From Amyelois transitella (Eukaryota; Arthropoda; Insecta; Lepidoptera; Pyralidae), in contig NC_083531.1 in the NCBI RefSeq assembly GCF_032362555.1, positions 4,836,001 to 4,900,000 on the forward strand: a DNA stretch of 64,000 bases, given 5' to 3'. Numbering within the stretch: position 1 is the stretch's first letter; each line of letters begins with the position of its first letter. Shown piece by piece: positions 42,248 through 53,200 of the stretch. The notes below the pieces were generated by a model. It had not been told where the DNA came from, made no database searches, and was given only the letters and a program-made list of their open reading frames with translations. A program made the translations under genes and the position numbers.

Positions 42248-42512
42248 ATGTGCCGTGTGGTTCCCGGCACCAATAGAAAAAAGAATAGGACCACTCCATC
42301 TCTCTATCATGGATGTTGTAAAAGGCGACTAAGGGGTAGGCTTACAAACTTGGGATTCTTTTTTTAGGCGATGGGTTAACACCCTGTCACTATTTAGATC
42401 TCAATTCTATCATCAAGCCAAAAAGCTAAACGTGGCCTATCAGTCTCTTAAAGACTGTTAGCTCTGTCTTCCCGTAAGGGATATAGGTATGACTATATGT
42501 ATGTATGTATAT
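42248..42512 (+). repeat. SINE-A copy
   Basis: gtgccgtgtggttcccggc to tgactatatgtatgtatgt. Confidence 0.8.
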
Positions 42513-42629
42513 AATTGCGTATATTCCCTTACGTCGCCTTTTACGACATCTCATCGGCCTACAATAATATCTGGGTATAAATAAAACATTTTTTTTATTT
42601 TTAAATAAAATAACAATAAATTTATTCGT

Positions 42630-45600
42630 TTAAAACAAAATTCCTAATAACAAACTGAAATTCAACATTAAAATATTAATATCGTTATTGTAGCCTGTTC
42701 CGGCAACCTGAAACAAAGTAATTTGTTAACTTCTATACTAATATTATAAAGCTGAAGAGTTTGTTTGTTTGTTTGAACGCGCTAATCTCATGAACTACTG
42801 GTTCGAATTGAAAATTTTTTGCGTTGAATAGAGCAATTATCGAGGAAGGCTTAAGGCTATATAACATCACGCTGCAACTATAAGGAGCAAAGAAATAATG
42901 GAGAATGTGAAAAAATCGGGGCAAATTACCTATTCATCCTTGAGGGCTTCAATGATGCCCAAAATAACTATTTCACGCGGTCGAAGTCGCGGGCACAGCT
43001 AGTATATGTATAAAATAAAACGTGAATTCTAACTTGTGTAAACTTTTTGTAGGTTATTTGTGAAAAACAAACAATTGACACTCATCTCTGTGAATAAAAA
43101 AAACAATTGACACTCATCTCTGTGAAAAAAAAACGATTGACACTCATCTCTGTGAAAAAAAAAACGATTGACACTCATTTCTGTGAAAAAAAAAACAATT
43201 GACACTAATCTCTTAAAAATTAACTTTTTTCTTTAAAAGCTGCCAGTGAGCTAACGAAACAAACACACGCTACCTTCACATCGTCGCCGGCCTTCAATTT
43301 CTTGCCGCAGCTGATGTCGTCCACCGATGTCCTGAACCTTTCTATCTCCGCCTTGTTGAACGGCTCGGGTTGAAATTGGAAACTGGGTTGGACATTTCAA
43401 AATTCTAAATTTAAATCCAAAATTCAAAATTTTTATTCATTACAATAGGATACTATATATCGCTTAATAAATATTTAAAAAGGTCTTTTTTTTTACATAC
43501 TGTGCCATACTAATTTATTTTTATGTAGGCACATAATTATTTAATTTAAATGTAGGTTTTAGAATTTTTCTTAGCGGCCAGTGTGCTATACAACTTTTAA
43601 CACATCCTACTAATATTATAAGTGAGAAGGTTTGTATGTCAGGATGTCAGTATAGATGTTTGTTACTCTTTCACGCAAAAACTACTGAACTGATTATGAT
43701 GAAATTTGGTATGTGGGTAGCTGAAGACCCAGAATAACACATAGGCTACTTTTTATCCCAGAGTTCCCGTCTATTTCCCTTGCGGGGTAGACAGAGCCAA
43801 CATTATTGAAAATGAAATTGAAAATATTAAAAGGCCACGTTCAGCTTCATGGTGGAATTGAGAATTAATTAGCGACAGGTTGCTAGCACATCGCCTAAAA
43901 GAACAATCCCAAGTTTATACACCTATCCCTTAGTCGCCTAACACGACATCCATGGGAAAGCCATGAAATTGGTTCTATTCAAAAGTGCGCGTAAACCACA
44001 CGACACTCTGCAATACTTACTTTTACATACATACATAAAATCACGCCTCTTTCCCGGAGCGGTAGGCAGAGACTACCTCTTTCCACTTGCCACGATCTCT
44101 GCATACTGCCTTCGCTTCATCCACATTCATAACTCTCTTCATGCAAGCTCGGCGGTTTCGGGTACTTTTGACCAACCTTTTCAGAGGTCAACGACACAAT
44201 ACTTACTTTTCTTTTTTATTATTATTTCTTCGGGCTATCAGCGTTGAGAGGTTTAAAGTAGTATTCTGTACAGGCTTCGTAACAGATTTCAATGTGGATT
44301 CCGCACTGTCCCTATAGTCTAAATAAAATATATTAATACTATAAAGCTGAAGAGTTAGTATGTTTGTTTGAATGCGCTTATCTCAGGAAGTAATGGTTCG
44401 AATTGAAATATTGAGTTTGAGATTGTGTTGAATAGACCATTTGTCGAGGAAGGCTTTAGGTTATATAACATCACGCTGCAACCATAAGGAGCAAAGAAAT
44501 AATGGAAAATGTGAAAAAAATGGGGAAAATTATTTATCCTTGAGGGCTTCAATGATGCCGAAAATAACTATTCCACGCGGACGATGTCGCGGGCACAGCT
44601 AGTTAAATATATACATATCACGTCACGTCTATATCCCTTGCGGGGTAGACAGAGCCAACAGTCCTGAAGAGACTGACAGGTCACGTTCAGCTGTTTAGCA
44701 TTATGATAGAGTTAAGATCCAAATAGCAACAGGTTGCTAGCCCATCACCTAAAATAAGAATTCCAAAGTTTGTACGCCTATCCTTTAGTCACCTCTTACG
44801 ACATCCACGGGAATTGTGATGGAGTGGTCCTATTCTTTTTTATATTGGCGCCGGAACCCATACTGCACAGGCTTTTACATTTCCGATTTTTAGTAGTTCT
44901 GGGGATTATAAGTAGTTATTTGATTTTCAAACAGACTCGCAGTTAATTTTTCACTTACAAACAGTATCTTTGTAGATCTCCGACAGTTCCTTCTCAATCT
45001 TCGCTTCTTCTTCTTCATTGGTGAGTATTGCGTTAGGTTTTTGTGGATGAATGGTCACAACCTGTTATTTAAAGAAGATACCTAGATAAAGATAACCTAA
45101 AAATTTTACAGTACATAACATACAACCGCCTTTATAAGTCGCTTCGACAATATTCGACGGCTTTCAATCTACTGCCGAACGAAACCGAATAAAAACTTCA
45201 ATAAAAAAATTACGACCTTATTACAGATACATAAATCTTTAAATCCAAAAACATAATGTCTCCAGCTATCTCGCTCGTAATAGTGGACAGTTCGCGAGTT
45301 CAAATAGCGCGCTCTGATAGGCTCAACCGCTCGAATACTTTCGCGCCATACAAAAACTTGACTTTTTTTTTGACGAAGGGGGAATACTTTTTATGCCAAG
45401 AAGTCTAATACATACATACATACAAACATTTGGTCACGTCTATATCCCTTGCGGGTTAGACAGAGCCAACAGTCTTAAAAAGACTGAATGGCCACGTTCT
45501 GCTATTTGGCTTAATGATAGAATTGAGATTCAAATAGTGACAGGTTGCTAGCAAATCGCCTAAAAAGAATCCCAAGTTTGTAAGCCTATCCCTTAGTCGT

Positions 45601-46834
45601 CTTTTACGACATACATGGGAAAAGAGAGGGAATGGTCCTAGTCTTTTTTTTTATTGGTGCCGGGAACCACACGGCAAAAGTGTAATAAAGGTGGCTTATA
45701 TAAATTACCACATTAGGTTTGTTAGTGTCCTTCTTGACCTCCTTCTTGACCTCCTTCTTGGTGGTCAGCTTGGTGGTCGTAGTCGTGGAAGTAGTCACGT
45801 GTTCGTCTTCTTCATTCTCTATGGACGGCTCCTCTTCCAAGTCTGCGGGGAGCTCTGAAAGAAGATTTACATATGGAATTATAGTTGCTGTATTTTTATT
45901 TGATTCGATAAGGTTCCCGCATATTAAATTACTAGAGGCCGCCCGCGACTTCGTCCGCATGGAAACCCTATCAATCCCGCGGGAACTCTGGGATAAAAAG
46001 TAGCCTATGTGTTATTCTGGGTCTTCAGCTACCTACATACCAAATTTCATGGTAATCGGTTCAGTAGTTTTTGCGTGAAAGAGTAACAAACATCCATACA
46101 AACTTTCGCCTTTATAATAGTATAGTAGTAGGATAGTTGCTGTATTTTTATTTGATTTAGTAAGGTTCCCGCTTAAATGCGTGATGCGCATAAATTCACA
46201 GGTTACTGTACATTAGTTTGAATACTAACCGATGCTTTTACAGTGAGAGAAAACATCGTGAGGAAACCTGCACATTCAGGAAACTGGATGTGTAACCATG
46301 ATCGATCCAATACGGGTTAGGTTTACCTGCGGAGGTCAGTTGGGAGTCGCTTTGTGTAAAAATCTGACTCACCCAATCCAGGATCCATGGTCAAAGGCAT
46401 ACCCTGGGCTCCTCTTCAGAGTGGTGAGGATGCGCCCGGGACTAAAGCAAGGAGGAAGAAGAATGATAGTTTGAACGTGTTAAAGTCTACATCTTTCCGT
46501 GCATACTTCAATCTCTTCATTCACATTCATCAATTTCTCAATGCGAGCTGGTTTAGGAGGAAGATATGGAGTGGTCCTATTATTTATCGGTGGGTACTTC
46601 ACATCACGGCCGGGAACCACACGGCACAAGTATTCTTTAGTGATTGGAACCACACGTCACGGCCGGGAACCACACGGCACAATTTAATGTATGTTCGTTT
46701 CAATATTTACCTTTTATTGGAGAACCGATCTCAATAACCTCCTGCCCCCTGGATTCTGTTAAAGATTTCACGACATTGTTACAAAAAACGGTACACAAAG
46801 AAATAAAAACAACAATTAAAAACGTACGAGGCAT
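42630..46834 (-). CDS. Unrecognised secreted, possibly GPI-anchored protein
   Basis: Six coding exons: 46834-46711, 45854-45709, 45061-44959, 44318-44207, 43382-43274, 42707-42630; phases agree and sum to 672 nt (223 aa). The N terminus MPRTFLIVVFISLCTVFC is a signal peptide. The mature part has an acidic/Thr/Lys region (EEEPSIENEEDEHVTTSTTT, KKEVKKEVKK), a charged helix (EEEEAKIEKELSEIY) and FNKAEIERFRTSVDDI-SCGKK. It ends in GTGYNNDINILMLNFSLLLGILF-type hydrophobic sequence without basic residues after it, which suggests a GPI signal or a C-terminal anchor. A polyadenylation signal is at 42626-42621. I know no family for it. It lies between gelsolin (same strand) and the Zasp-like gene. Confidence 0.72.
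42728..43006 (+). mobile_element. HELI-B copy
   Basis: Complete: tctatactaatattataaag to cgcgggcacagctag|t. It sits 20 bp upstream (gene sense) of the last exon of the secreted-protein gene. Confidence 0.72.
43050..43215. repeat. Minisatellite, about 35 bp unit
   Basis: Five units of aaaaaacRattgacactcatctctgtg with poly(A) length variation. Confidence 0.8.
43604..43770 (+). repeat. Unclassified repeat, inverted partner at 45945-46137
   Basis: tcctactaatattataagtg start and actctttcacgcaaaaactac, aaatttggtatgtgggtagc blocks, shared with 45945-46137. Confidence 0.6.
43771..44005 (-). repeat. SINE-A copy
   Basis: Minus strand, diverged; ends ggtaaaccacacgacac-like block. Confidence 0.6.
44026..44175 (-). 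mobile_element. LINE-F tail fragment
   Basis: ataaaatcacgcctctttcccgg to gcaagctcggcggtttcggg. Confidence 0.65.
44330..44608 (+). mobile_element. HELI-B copy
   Basis: aatactataaagctgaagag to tcgcgggcacagctag|t. Confidence 0.7.
44618..44875 (-). repeat. SINE-A copy
   Basis: Minus strand; ends gcgccggaacccatactgca. Confidence 0.7.
45408..45675 (-). repeat. SINE-A copy
   Basis: Minus strand, full length; ends gccgggaaccacacggca, 34 bp from exon 45854-45709's donor. Confidence 0.8.
45945..46137 (-). repeat. Unclassified repeat, partner of 43604-43770
   Basis: gcccgcgacttcgtccgcat to tttataatagtatagtagtagga; adds a Helitron-like GC end not present in the partner. Confidence 0.6.
46160..46455 (+). 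repeat. SINE-D copy
   Basis: Lacks the A-box part; contains gaaaacatcgtgaggaaacc and ggtttacctgcggaggtcag. Confidence 0.7.
46570..46682. repeat. SINE-A 5'-end fragments, repeated
   Basis: Three copies of (cgg)ccgggaaccacacggcac-like text within 110 bp. Confidence 0.5.
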
Positions 46835-47061
46835 GTTGTTATTTTTTTTTAAACTTAACGCTCAATTGTTTTGTAGCCAACTAGATTAAGTTTAAGATTT
46901 TTTTTTAATTTATTTTGTGCAAATGTGGCGCCTAAATGAGTTTTTAAATCCACCGTGGTCGGAGTGACTCAAAAGCGTCGTGTTCAAAGTTTCATTCATT
47001 AATATAATCACGTTTATATCCCTCGCGGGGTAGAAAGAGCTAGCAGTTTTCAGTTCAGCTG

Positions 47062-47243
47062 ATATTATAAAGCTGAAGAGTTTGTTTGTTTGAACGCGCT
47101 AATCTAAGGAACTACTGGTTCGAATTGAAAAATTTAACTTTTTGTGTTGACCATTTATCGAGGAAAGCTTTAACCTATATAACATCACGCTGCAACTTTT
47201 TGGAGAGAAGAAGTAATGGAAAATGTGAAAAAAAAAACGGGGA

Positions 47244-47274
<31 letters not shown>

Positions 47275-47480
47275 GTACACAAAAATTATATACAGAAGCA
47301 TTTATTACAGTAATTCTAGTACAAAGGTGCTACTTATTTCAACAGAAATCTCTTCCAGTAGACCCATGAGAGGAGAGATTAATTTTGGAGCGGTTTAGTT
47401 TTATTCATCCTTGAGGGCTTCAATGATGCCCAAAATAAATATTCCACGCGGACGAAGTCGCGGGCGCAGCTAGTATATTA
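47062..47480 (+). mobile_element. HELI-B copy with a 150-bp insert
   Basis: gatattataaagctgaagag to gcgggcgcagctag|t; an insert (about 47248-47400) starts with (attt)n and holds acagaagcatttattacag. Confidence 0.65.
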
Positions 47481-47564
47481 CATGATTATTCTGACGTCCA
47501 CCGAGCGCCGCCCGGTCGCCCAGGTACCGTACATTATTTACACGTACCTACACAAATAAACATA

Positions 47565-47816
47565 CATACATACATATGATCACGTCTATATCCCTAGCGG
47601 GGTAGACAGAGCCACCAGTCTTGAAAATACTGATAGGCCACGCTCAGCTGTTTTAGTGATAGAATTGTGATTCAAATAGTGACAGGTTGCTAGCCCATCG
47701 CCTAAAAGAGGAATCCCAAGTTTATAAGCCTATCCCTTAGTCGCCTTTTACGACATCCGTGGGAAAGAGATGGAGTGGTCCTATTCTTTTTTGTAATGGT
47801 GCCGGGAACCACACGG
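47565..47816 (-). repeat. SINE-A with 11-bp target duplication
   Basis: acacaaataaa occurs on both flanks. Full-length layout on the minus strand. Confidence 0.82.
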
Positions 47817-48034
47817 CTATACACACAAATAAATGATTCTTAAAAAAAAAACAAATTCTACACAGCCCTAGTCCGCTCTAACTTGTTCAAAGTGCAATGC
47901 GGTCACCCATTTCTACTGCCAAGTTTAACCGGTCAGTTAACGCTTCACTTTCGTTCAGTGAATCCGTTCGACATGTGTAGATATTGTGTGCTATAAATGA
48001 CACAGGTGATTATTTTTTCTATTTAACCCTCTGT

Positions 48035-48790
48035 GTTTATTGGCTCTGTCTACCCCGCAAGGGATATATACGTACATAAATATATATATTCATGTCTATA
48101 TTATCCCTTGCGGTGTAGACGAAGCCAACAGTCTTCAAAAGACTGAAATATGACATACATAGAAAAGGACCATTCCACCTCTTTCCCATGGATGTCATAA
48201 AAGGCAGCTAAGGGATAGGCTTACGAACTTGGGATTCTTTTTTAGGCGATGGGCTACGAACCTGTCACTATTTGAATTTCAATTCTATCACTAAGCCAAA
48301 TAGCTGAACGTGGCCATTCAGTCTTTTCAAGACTGTTGGCTCTGTCTACCCCGCAAGGGATATATATACGTGACCATATGTATGTATGTATGTTTAAATA
48401 CATATAATCATGTCTGGTATAGACCTTGCGGTGTAGACGAAGCCAACAGTCTTCAAAAGACTGAAATATAACATACATAAAATACATACAGTCACGTCTA
48501 TAAGCCTTGCGTGCCGTGTGGTTCCCGGCACCAATATAAAAAAGAATAGGACCACTCAATCTCTCTCCCATGGATGTCGTAAAAGGCCGCTAAGGGATAG
48601 ATAGATGAAGGTACCTATATTTCCTTTCCTTATACGTTCAGCTGCATGGGTTAATGATGGATTTGGGATTCAAATAGTGACAGGTTGCTCCACCCGTCTC
48701 CTAAAAAACAATTCCAAGTTTACAAGGCTATCCCTTAGTCGCCTTAAACGACACCCATGGGAAAGAGATAGAGTGGTCCTATTCTTTTTT
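48035..48790. repeat. Cluster of SINE-A fragments
   Basis: 48035-48070 (+), 48090-48145 (-), 48158-48395 (+, nearly complete), 48400-48475 (-), 48505-48605 (+, 5' part), 48625-48790 (-). Alternating orientation; pieces of gaagccaacagtcttcaaaaga recur twice. Confidence 0.65.
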
Positions 48791-48839
48791 CTTCACCAGA
48801 CTCTTAATTTTTTTTTAATGGATCTTTTAATTATATTTA

Positions 48840-49750
48840 CCTAATTAAAAAACAAAACTAGAAAGTTGTAACTCTCTTTTTTTTTATTGCCATTTTTTAC
48901 TGGATTGCAAATATTCTAATATAATAAGAAAAATATAATAAGAAAAATTGATTTGACCGTGTTTTTTTTGTTATGAATGAACTCATAAAATACTCAACCG
49001 TTTTAAACGAAATTTGGCACAGAGACGGCAGAGATTTAAATTTTCCAAGAGAGCGAAGCCCTACGCTAAAACTAATTAATACATAATTATAAGACAGTTG
49101 AAATTGAGTGACTGTACATTGAAATATTTCTCCAAAAAATTGACACGATTAAGTAAGTTTTAAGTAGTTTATTTGACGTTAATCAATGTTGTGAAACCAA
49201 ACGTTTTGACAATTATTAAGCGATATGAAGTATCCTATAATAATGAATAAAAATTTTGAATTTTTGAATTTGAATTTTTTTTTAAGTTTCCTCAGTCTGA
49301 CTATTTACGTTATAATTATAAAACCACTCACCATTGTTATAAATGTAAATGTTAGTTTGTTACCCCTCCACGAGTTATCTACTGAATTAATCTTCTTGAA
49401 ACATCACGTATATACATATAATTAAGACTCTGGAGAAGGGCATATGGTACTTTTCATCCTGGTAAAAAATAGGGTATTTGCGCAAATCTTGTGTTCTTTT
49501 AGAGGTGACGCTAAATCGTTGTTATTTGTAAGTGGCGTTTAGTTCGATAGTTTTGTCGTATTTTTGTTAGATGGCGTTAAATTTAAATAAGTGATTTTTT
49601 GAAGATGGCGCTAAAAAAAAAAACTTTCAAACGTCGGCGTAGCTGCGGGTTAAAGCTAGTTAAATATACTAAATTACAGTAAATATAATTAAAATTTACT
49701 TATAATAATAAACTAAAGTGAAATATAAATAATTTACATGGTTATTTTCA
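48840..49750. other. Intergenic AT-rich stretch
   Basis: No gene. A repeat-K variant lies at about 49140-49265, and a gcgctaaa/ggcgtt block near 49500-49620; otherwise nothing recognised. Confidence 0.4.
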
Positions 49751-49764
49751 AGAAGAGCGCTAGT

Positions 49765-49905
49765 CTGTGACACCGGATGTCCCGGAAGTTTTGAATTTGA
49801 AAAATTTTATTAATTATAAAACATAGTATCGTTGAGTTAGTATCTCGTAACACAAGTCTCAAACATACTTCGAGGATACCTTAATCTGTACCATTTGTCC
49901 AGAAT
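49765..49905 (+). repeat. SINE-C with most of its head deleted
   Basis: ctagtctgtgacaccggatg, then tcgttgagttagtatctcgt. Confidence 0.6.
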
Positions 49906-49937
49906 AATATTTAATATTTTAATATAATTAAATAAAT

Positions 49938-50201
49938 TGCCGTGTGGTTCCCGGCACCAATACAAAAAAGAATAGGACCACTCCATCTCTTTCCCATGGA
50001 TGTCGTTCGTAAAAGGCGACTAAGGGATAGGCTTACAAACTTGGGATTCTTTTATAGGCGATGGGCTAGCAACCTATTGTCACTATTTGAATCTCAATTC
50101 TATAATTAAGCCAAATAGCTGAACGTGGCCATTCAGTTTTTTCGTGACTGTTGGCTCTGTCTACCCCGCAAGGGATATAGACGTGTCCATATGTATGTAT
50201 G
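49938..50201 (+). repeat. SINE-A, full length with 15-bp target duplication
   Basis: tataattaaataaat at 49923-49937 and 50202-50216. It lies about 60 bp upstream of the first coding exon of the Zasp-like gene. Confidence 0.88.
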
Positions 50202-50259
50202 TATAATTAAATAAATAGTACATTCTCTATTTATAAATAGTGTTGAATTCTCTCACTAG

Positions 50260-53200
50260 ATGGAGCTAGATGTGAATTTGTCCCGGGAAGGCGCAGAGCC
50301 CTGGGGCTTCCGGCTTATCGGGGGCACCGACTTCAACATGCCTCTCACAGTTGTAAAGGTAGGTTAGGGGATAAATGGGGACAGTCAGGGACATCGGTCA
50401 GTTCAGTCGCGTATTACACATTTGCTGTGCCCGCGACTTCGTTCGCGTGGCATAGTTATTTTGGACGTCATTGAAGCCCTCAAGGATGAATAATATTCCC
50501 CATTTCCATTATTTCTTCGCTCCTTATAGTTGCAGCGTGATAGCCTAAAGACTTCCTCGATAAATGGTCTATTCAACGCAAAGAGAACTTTCCAATTCAA
50601 ACCAGTAGTTCCTGAGATTAGCGCGTTCAAACAAACAAGCAAACTCTTCAGCTTTATAATATTAGTACAGATTTTTATGACTTGTGGTAGGTATATAGAA
50701 ATCGCCACAGGTTTAAAAATAGGATGTGTAAATTAAACAGTTGACAATGACTGACAATCGATTTCTTCATTTGTCAAGTAGCCAATGATCATTATTGAGG
50801 CCTGCCAATTAATCTATTTCTGACTGACTTAATTCAATGTCAGAGGGGTTCCGATGTTTTTTTTTCTAATCAAATACTTTTTTGTACGTTTATTGTGACG
50901 TGTGGTTCCAGGACACCTATATTCAAGAATAGGAACATTACATCTCATTTCCCATGGATGTCGTAGGTGGCGACTAAGAGATAGGCTTACAAACTTGGGA
51001 TTCAGAGTTTGAATTGTATCAATTTGCAAACAAACTAGAAAGCCAAATAAAGACTTAAAACATATGTGACATAATAAACCAAAAGATTCAACAAATAAAT
51101 TAATAATAAAAAAAACAAAAAAAAACTTGGCATTCTTATTTTAGGCGATGTGCTAGCAACCTGTTTGAATCTGAACTCGCAAAATTAGTCGCCTTTTACG
51201 ACGTCCATGGGCAAAGACTGAGTGGTCCTATCCTATTTTTATTAGTGCCGGGAACCGCTGAACGTGGCCCATCAGTCTTTTCAAGACTGTTGACTCCGCC
51301 TACTCCGCAAGGGATATAGACATGATTATATGTATGTGTGTTTCAGTATGTGTGTTTATCAGGTTCTCCCAGAGTCGCCGGCAGAAAAAGCGGGGTTGCA
51401 AAACGGCGACACGGTGTCGCGGATCGACGAGAAATGCGCCGGCGCATTGTCGCACGATGACGCGCGACTAATCGTCGACAGTGCAGACGTTACTCTAAAA
51501 CTTGGCGTGAAACGGTGAGAGTAATCTTATTATTTATTGTCATAGACGTAAGTATGCAATGCCGTGTGGTTCCCAGCACTAATACAAAAAAAGAAAAGGA
51601 CCACTCCATCTCTTTTCCATGGATGTCGTAAAAGGCGACTAAGGGATAGGCTTACAAACCAACCTGTCACTATTTGAATCTCAATTCTATCATTAAGCCG
51701 AATAGCTGAACGTGACCATTCAGTCTTTTAAAGACTGTTGGCTCTGTCTACCCCGCAAGGGATATAGACGTGATTATATGTATGTATTCTATGTACATTT
51801 AAAGGTAATCAATGTCAATAACCACAGCCAAATATTGATGTATCTATTTATAAGATTGATTATTAATCATTTAACCTTTATTTTATAAATAGGTTGAAGG
51901 TATAGGTGGTACCTACCTTACGATTTTTTTATAACCACTTGCATTTCGATTTTCAAAGAAAACGACAGTTTGAAACGACATTACGGTTGGTCGATATTGA
52001 AAAAAAAATAAAATAATAATAATGAAGTTCTATCTGGTCTATAAAAACAAGTAAGAAGAAGTTTTTATTTTTTATATTTTTAAAAGTGCGACAATTAATA
52101 TGCGGTGGTGGTGTTAAGTTTGAATATTTTGTTTGTTTTATTTATTTTTTTCTCATAAATCTTTTAACGAAAATATAGTATCGTAATGGTATCGTTGTGA
52201 AACGGAACGTTGGAATAAATAACAAAACTTAAATGTAATTAATAAGTTTTACAGGTTGCCTAGAAAGTTAATGAAATAATTAAATATTAATTTCTCTTAG
52301 AAAAGTATTCCAATTTAAAACGTTTATAAACAGTTTAAGTTTTAAATTAAATATTCCAATTTTTTTAAATTTCTTTATAAAACTCTTTTTAGTTCATAAT
52401 AACATATTATAATCAATTAATTAAAATGAATTCGAATTAAAACTAAAACTACTTATAAAAAAGAAAGAGAAAAGATGATTACAAACTTCACTTAAATAAA
52501 TATAACAAATAATAAAAAAAAGTTAAGTGGTCATTGACAATCAATGTTTTTTAATTAAATTTGAAATAGTTTGTAAAATAAAAAAAGAATCTATAGTGGT
52601 CATTGACCATCAAAGTTATTTTTTTACAAAATTTTAAATAGTTTATTTTAAAACTGCCACATATTTATTTACTTTTGGTATGTTAGTACCTGTAATAAGT
52701 ACATAGGTATATTATTATCTAATCAATTGTTAGTTATTAATTATTTGAAGATTTGAAGCATGAGTTATGAAAAATTGAGTGATGTTTCTATAATGGCGCT
52801 TGCGATTTCAAGATCCAGATCAAATTATGATTACAATGTATGTTTGGCATTAAACGTATTCTTTTATAAACGACTTGCTGTGCCCGCGACTTCGTCCGCG
52901 TGGAATAGTTATTTTGGGCATCATTGAAGCCCTCAAGGATGAATAATTTTCCCCGTTTTTTTCTTCACAATTTTCATTATTTCTTCGCTCCTAATAATAG
53001 ATGCAGCGTGATTTTATATAGCCTAAAGCCATCCTAGATAAATGGTCTATGCAACATCGTCGTAAAAGGCGACTAAGGGATAGGCTTACAAACTTGGGAT
53101 TCTTTTTTAGGCGATGGGCTAGCTACTTGTCACTATTTGAATCTCAATTCTATCATTAAGCCAAATAGGTGAACGTGGCCATTCAGTCTTATCAAGACTA

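Noticed and set aside
45719..46003. Plus-strand ORF at 45719-46003
   Set aside because: Antisense of the Thr/Lys/Glu-rich exon of the secreted-protein gene, running into a repeat.
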